Assembly: GCF_020386615.1 (NCBI RefSeq)
Contig: NZ_CP077769.1
Location: 4,402,001-4,466,000 of the forward strand
Direction of reading: 5' to 3'
Origin: Chitinophaga pendula
GTDB lineage: Bacteria > Bacteroidota > Bacteroidia > Chitinophagales > Chitinophagaceae
Length of the DNA stretch: 64,000 bases
Numbering within the stretch: position 1 is the first letter of the stretch; the number at the start of each line of letters is the position of its first letter. This document shows, in pieces, positions 61,075 through 64,000 of the stretch. The notes below the pieces were generated by a model. That model was not told the origin of the DNA. It searched no databases and was given only the letters and a program-made list of their open reading frames with translations. Made by a program: the position numbers and the translations under genes.

Positions 61075-64000
61075 TTACTGTTTTATCACTTTTTCTATGG
61101 CAGGCAGATACCCATTTGCTTCCACCACTACCAGGTAGTGTCCGGCAGGATATTGCCCCAGACTGATATTGATCAGCTGTGTTCCGTTAGTGCCATTTTG
61201 AACATGTGTCTGTAACACACGTCCCAGCAAGTTCATTACTTTTATCACTACTCTCCCCTGTACCGCGGGCATGCTTACCTGGATCAGGTCGCGCGTAGGA
61301 TTAGGCGCGATCTTCACCGGCATTGGCAATGGTACGTTACCAAAACCACAAGGTCCTATCCGCTCCCAGGCACTCTTACCTACCCAGACCGGCGCGGTTC
61401 CTTTATTGGCATATCTTGCTATATACATGAAGCCCTGGTAGCGTATACGATCTCCTTTCTGGTAATCCACATCCGATTTCCATTCTGGATCTGTACATAC
61501 CGCCGGATTGGACACTTGTATGGTTACATCTGCAGAAGTACTTATCGCTCCGCTATAGTCATAAGCCTTTGCAGACAAGCGATAGGTGCCGGTACTAACA
61601 TACCCCCAATTATATACATAGGGTAAGGTATCCAGTGTGGCCAGCAGTCGGTTACCTGCATACAGCTCTACCCGTTTTATACGCCCGTCGACATCCATGG
61701 CATCTGCTTTAATAGTAACAGGGGCGATGCCAAACCGTTGCCCATGTCCGGGAGCCGTGATACGGACAACAGGTGCTTTATTCAATGTACTTCCTACAGC
61801 TACCTGGAAGATACCGATAGTATCTGCCGCAACTGCAAACACTACACTACTGTCATTCACGTTACCAGGTTGTGGCATTTCTGTCCATACACCATTGAAT
61901 GGTTGTAGTCTACGATCATAAAGCGCATAGTTGAACGCTCCATCCACGGAGATGCCCAACTGTAGAGAATCCGGACGATGGTTATGTCCATAAGGACGTA
62001 TTAACCAAAAACTATTACCGGATCTTCCGATAGGAGGGTTTGGTGCGATCGTAAAATGACTGATCACTGTTTGCCCAATTGTATTCATAGACGGATAGTG
62101 TACTTGTAAGCCACTATTACCAGCAGCAGACCAACCATTCATCAGTAACGTCGTATAGCTGATACCCGGCGCCACCGGAGCTGTCGTCGGTACATTATCA
62201 GCCACTCCATTTTTACGTACTAAATAATGATTAGGAGATTGCTCTATGAGGTATGATGCATTACCGGCAGCAGGTAGATATACGCGCAGACCAGCTTCCT
62301 GTCCTGTCAGCGGATGATGCATATGTTCTCTGATTTCAAGCGGGGTACGGGCAGTCTCCCACATCCGGAATTCGTCCATCGCGCCGTGTAAGGTACCATT
62401 ATCACGGCTTCCGAGCAGGAACGATTTCCAGGCCGGCGGGAAACTTGAATTCGGTAAACTATCTCTCAGCTCTCCATCTACGAAAACTCTGGCATAACCA
62501 CTATCAAACGTATAAGCGAAATGATGCCATTGGCTGGTATCCGAAAATACATTGGCGACGGTTAAACGGGAACGTTCATTATTCGCTACACCAATACTTA
62601 AACTTTTGTTGTTGTTGGCATGCGCCAGGAAACTGCCCCAACCGTTACCGATACTTTGGTTCCAATCTATGGAACTGCTGGCTTTCAACCACCACTCAAT
62701 ACTGAATCTGGCAGGTTGCCAGTTCAATCCTGTTATCTCCAGCTGACCATATTGCCCATCAAACCGGATGGCTTGTGTAACGTCTGGTCCTACTGCTGCC
62801 GTCTTAACTGGTGTAATAGCTATCTGTCCTAGATAAGACAATGTGCGTTTGTCATCAAATCGGTATACATAGTTATTACCGTCGTACTCTGCCGCCACTG
62901 TATTTAGTGACCAGCTGTCCCCGAAGCTATTAAATGATCTATCGAACAGGTAGGAACGCAGGCTGGTATCTGATCCCGTTGATTGAGCGCTTATACGCAA
63001 CGTCTTCAAACCATTGAAACTACTGTTGGTACCATAATTACGAAATATGTAATAACCGCTATCTGTACCTCCTGACTTCGGAGACAAGTGTGGTACTGAC
63101 ATTAATTTAGTTACCACTACTTCTCCATTCGGGGAAGTTCCTGCCGGGTCAAAGCTCATCGTAATACCGGCCTGTTCAAAGAGGACTTCGCCGCCAGTTA
63201 TTGTCCGGGTTTGACTAATTCCTTTGCCTACAGGTACGGAAGAAATGGTATAAACCGGGTTGCCTGCTACTTCTATTGGATAACCATTGTCTGATTTATC
63301 GAATACTTTAACAGTATTGCTATCTTCCTTGTTAAACTGTAAATACATTTTTAACCCGGGTTCGTTTCCTTTAAGCGTCAGGTGCATATACTCCCTGATC
63401 TCTTGCTGGCTACGGGCGCTGGTCCACATCCGGAACTCGTCCAGTTCACCATCGATCGTGTTACCATCTGCCGAGCCTATATTAAATGAGCTCCATACCG
63501 GCGGGAACGTTGATGCATTTTTACTATCAGCCAATATACCGTCACGGTATACCTTCACAACTCCTTCGTCGAATGTATATGCATAGTGGTGCCAGGTATT
63601 CGGCTCATTAAATGCACCACTCACCAACAAACGTGAGTTGCTATTATTAGCAACACCAACATTGAGCGATCTGGTATTATCCGCATGTACCAGGAATGAT
63701 CCCCAGCCATTACCAATAGATTGGTTGTAGTTTTTGGAAGTATTTGCCTTCAGCCACCATTCTATGGTGAATGTTCTTGGCTGCCAGTTCAGGTTGCTGA
63801 CAGTAAGTATATCTCCGTCACCATCGAACTTCAATGCCGTGCCGGCATGTTGATCTACCAAATTTCCTTTTTGCTGTATGGGTAATGACTTTAACAACTG
63901 GCCGTCAGTCGTGTGCTGGATATAACCATGGATATCTCCCGCGACAAAAGGTACAAAACGAACGTAAACAGTTGTATCTGCAATCGCACCATCTACCGCT
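61075..64000 (-). CDS. Large secreted LamG/CBM5_12 protein with T9SS sorting domain (partial)
   Basis: The frame is open to the right edge, so the N-terminus is outside the window; at least 975 residues are seen. Two tandem units of about 360 residues, each with a LamG/concanavalin-like domain (FTIEWWLKA in unit 1, FSIEWWLKA in unit 2, and shared SIGNGWGSFL), are followed by an Ig-like domain (APVVRITAPGHG to the ADVTIQVSNP stretch), a CBM5/12 chitin-binding-type module (WKSDVDYQKGDRIRY to WERIGPC), and a C-terminal type A T9SS signal (KIAPNPTRDLIQVS to the KVIKQ end). Exported by T9SS and bound to the surface or released; binds carbohydrate, probably chitin or a related glycan. No catalytic domain is seen in this part. 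Confidence 0.9.
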   Translation of the reverse strand, partial: AVDGAIADTTVYVRFVPFVAGDIHGYIQHTTDGQLLKSLPIQQKGNLVDQHAGTALKFDGDGDILTVSNLNWQPRTFTIEWWLKANTSKNYNQSIGNGWGSFLVHADNTRSLNVGVANNSNSRLLVSGAFNEPNTWHHYAYTFDEGVVKVYRDGILADSKNASTFPPVWSSFNIGSADGNTIDGELDEFRMWTSARSQQEIREYMHLTLKGNEPGLKMYLQFNKEDSNTVKVFDKSDNGYPIEVAGNPVYTISSVPVGKGISQTRTITGGEVLFEQAGITMSFDPAGTSPNGEVVVTKLMSVPHLSPKSGGTDSGYYIFRNYGTNSSFNGLKTLRISAQSTGSDTSLRSYLFDRSFNSFGDSWSLNTVAAEYDGNNYVYRFDDKRTLSYLGQIAITPVKTAAVGPDVTQAIRFDGQYGQLEITGLNWQPARFSIEWWLKASSSIDWNQSIGNGWGSFLAHANNNKSLSIGVANNERSRLTVANVFSDTSQWHHFAYTFDSGYARVFVDGELRDSLPNSSFPPAWKSFLLGSRDNGTLHGAMDEFRMWETARTPLEIREHMHHPLTGQEAGLRVYLPAAGNASYLIEQSPNHYLVRKNGVADNVPTTAPVAPGISYTTLLMNGWSAAGNSGLQVHYPSMNTIGQTVISHFTIAPNPPIGRSGNSFWLIRPYGHNHRPDSLQLGISVDGAFNYALYDRRLQPFNGVWTEMPQPGNVNDSSVVFAVAADTIGIFQVAVGSTLNKAPVVRITAPGHGQRFGIAPVTIKADAMDVDGRIKRVELYAGNRLLATLDTLPYVYNWGYVSTGTYRLSAKAYDYSGAISTSADVTIQVSNPAVCTDPEWKSDVDYQKGDRIRYQGFMYIARYANKGTAPVWVGKSAWERIGPCGFGNVPLPMPVKIAPNPTRDLIQVSMPAVQGRVVIKVMNLLGRVLQTHVQNGTNGTQLINISLGQYPAGHYLVVVEANGYLPAIEKVIKQ

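Noticed and set aside
1..64000. tRNA, rRNA, IS element or prophage genes
   Set aside because: None was seen in the intergenic spaces on either strand.

Overview
The window looks like a chromosomal segment of a Bacteroidota bacterium of the Chitinophaga/Chitinophagaceae type. The signs are an ECF sigma factor, FecR, SusC and SusD series, a type IX secretion (T9SS) C-terminal signal, LytS/LytTR regulators, a DUF2723 protein, HEIGH-type metallopeptidase and VOC/GNAT/DinB genes, and promoters fitting the Bacteroidota consensus TTTG-N19-TAnnTTTG. No tRNA, rRNA, IS element, prophage or CRISPR array was seen. The genus is inferred from gene content and style; no marker gene was used.

Layout. 0-4.6 kb: a minus-strand operon of LytS-type kinase, DUF4407 membrane protein and LytTR-type response regulator (cut by the window edge), then an AidB-like acyl-CoA dehydrogenase. 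4.8-8.3 kb: a MacB/FtsX permease, DinB and GNAT genes. 8.3-16.2 kb: sigma factor, FecR, SusC with STN domain, SusD and a nucleotide pyrophosphatase/phosphodiesterase, which together suggest uptake of a phosphodiester-containing nutrient. 16.2-33.4 kb: mixed housekeeping and accessory genes (lipoprotein metallopeptidase, Tat-type Nif3, class I aldolase, SDR, AraC regulators, a broken GNAT gene, AlkZ-like glycosylase, VOC, TrhA, PAP2, SMUBP2-like helicase).

33.6-34.5 kb: an array of three tiny paralogous peptide genes plus a leader-only fourth, with the leader style of Bacteroidota class I lanthipeptides and a conserved Thr-Arg-Cys-Phe-x-Cys core. No maturation enzyme is in the window. 34.5-37.5 kb: a lipoprotein, a gene remnant, a 25-bp direct repeat and a DEAD-box helicase.

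37.6-42.6 kb: a minus-strand operon of HAD phosphatase, MFS exporter and two long, divergent proteins that carry the signature region of the PvcA/DIT1 isonitrile synthase superfamily. This is the best candidate for an undescribed biosynthetic system. 42.6-49.97 kb: XRE regulator, DUF2723 membrane protein, MDR oxidoreductase with a palindromic operator, KirBac channel and DUF1624 acyltransferase.

50.6-53.6 kb: a copper/metal-type RiPP locus (EGKCG-repeat precursor, DUF692 MNIO enzyme, DUF2063 partner) followed by an unknown protein with three internal repeats. 53.6-61 kb: DUF4412-like protein, LuxE-like protein, small lipoprotein, acyl-CoA carboxylase beta subunit, UbiA-like membrane protein, M42 aminopeptidase and biotin synthase. 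Biotin synthase and the carboxylase (a biotin-dependent system) sit close together. 61.1-64 kb: the C-terminal part of a large secreted LamG/CBM5_12 protein with a T9SS signal, running off the right edge.
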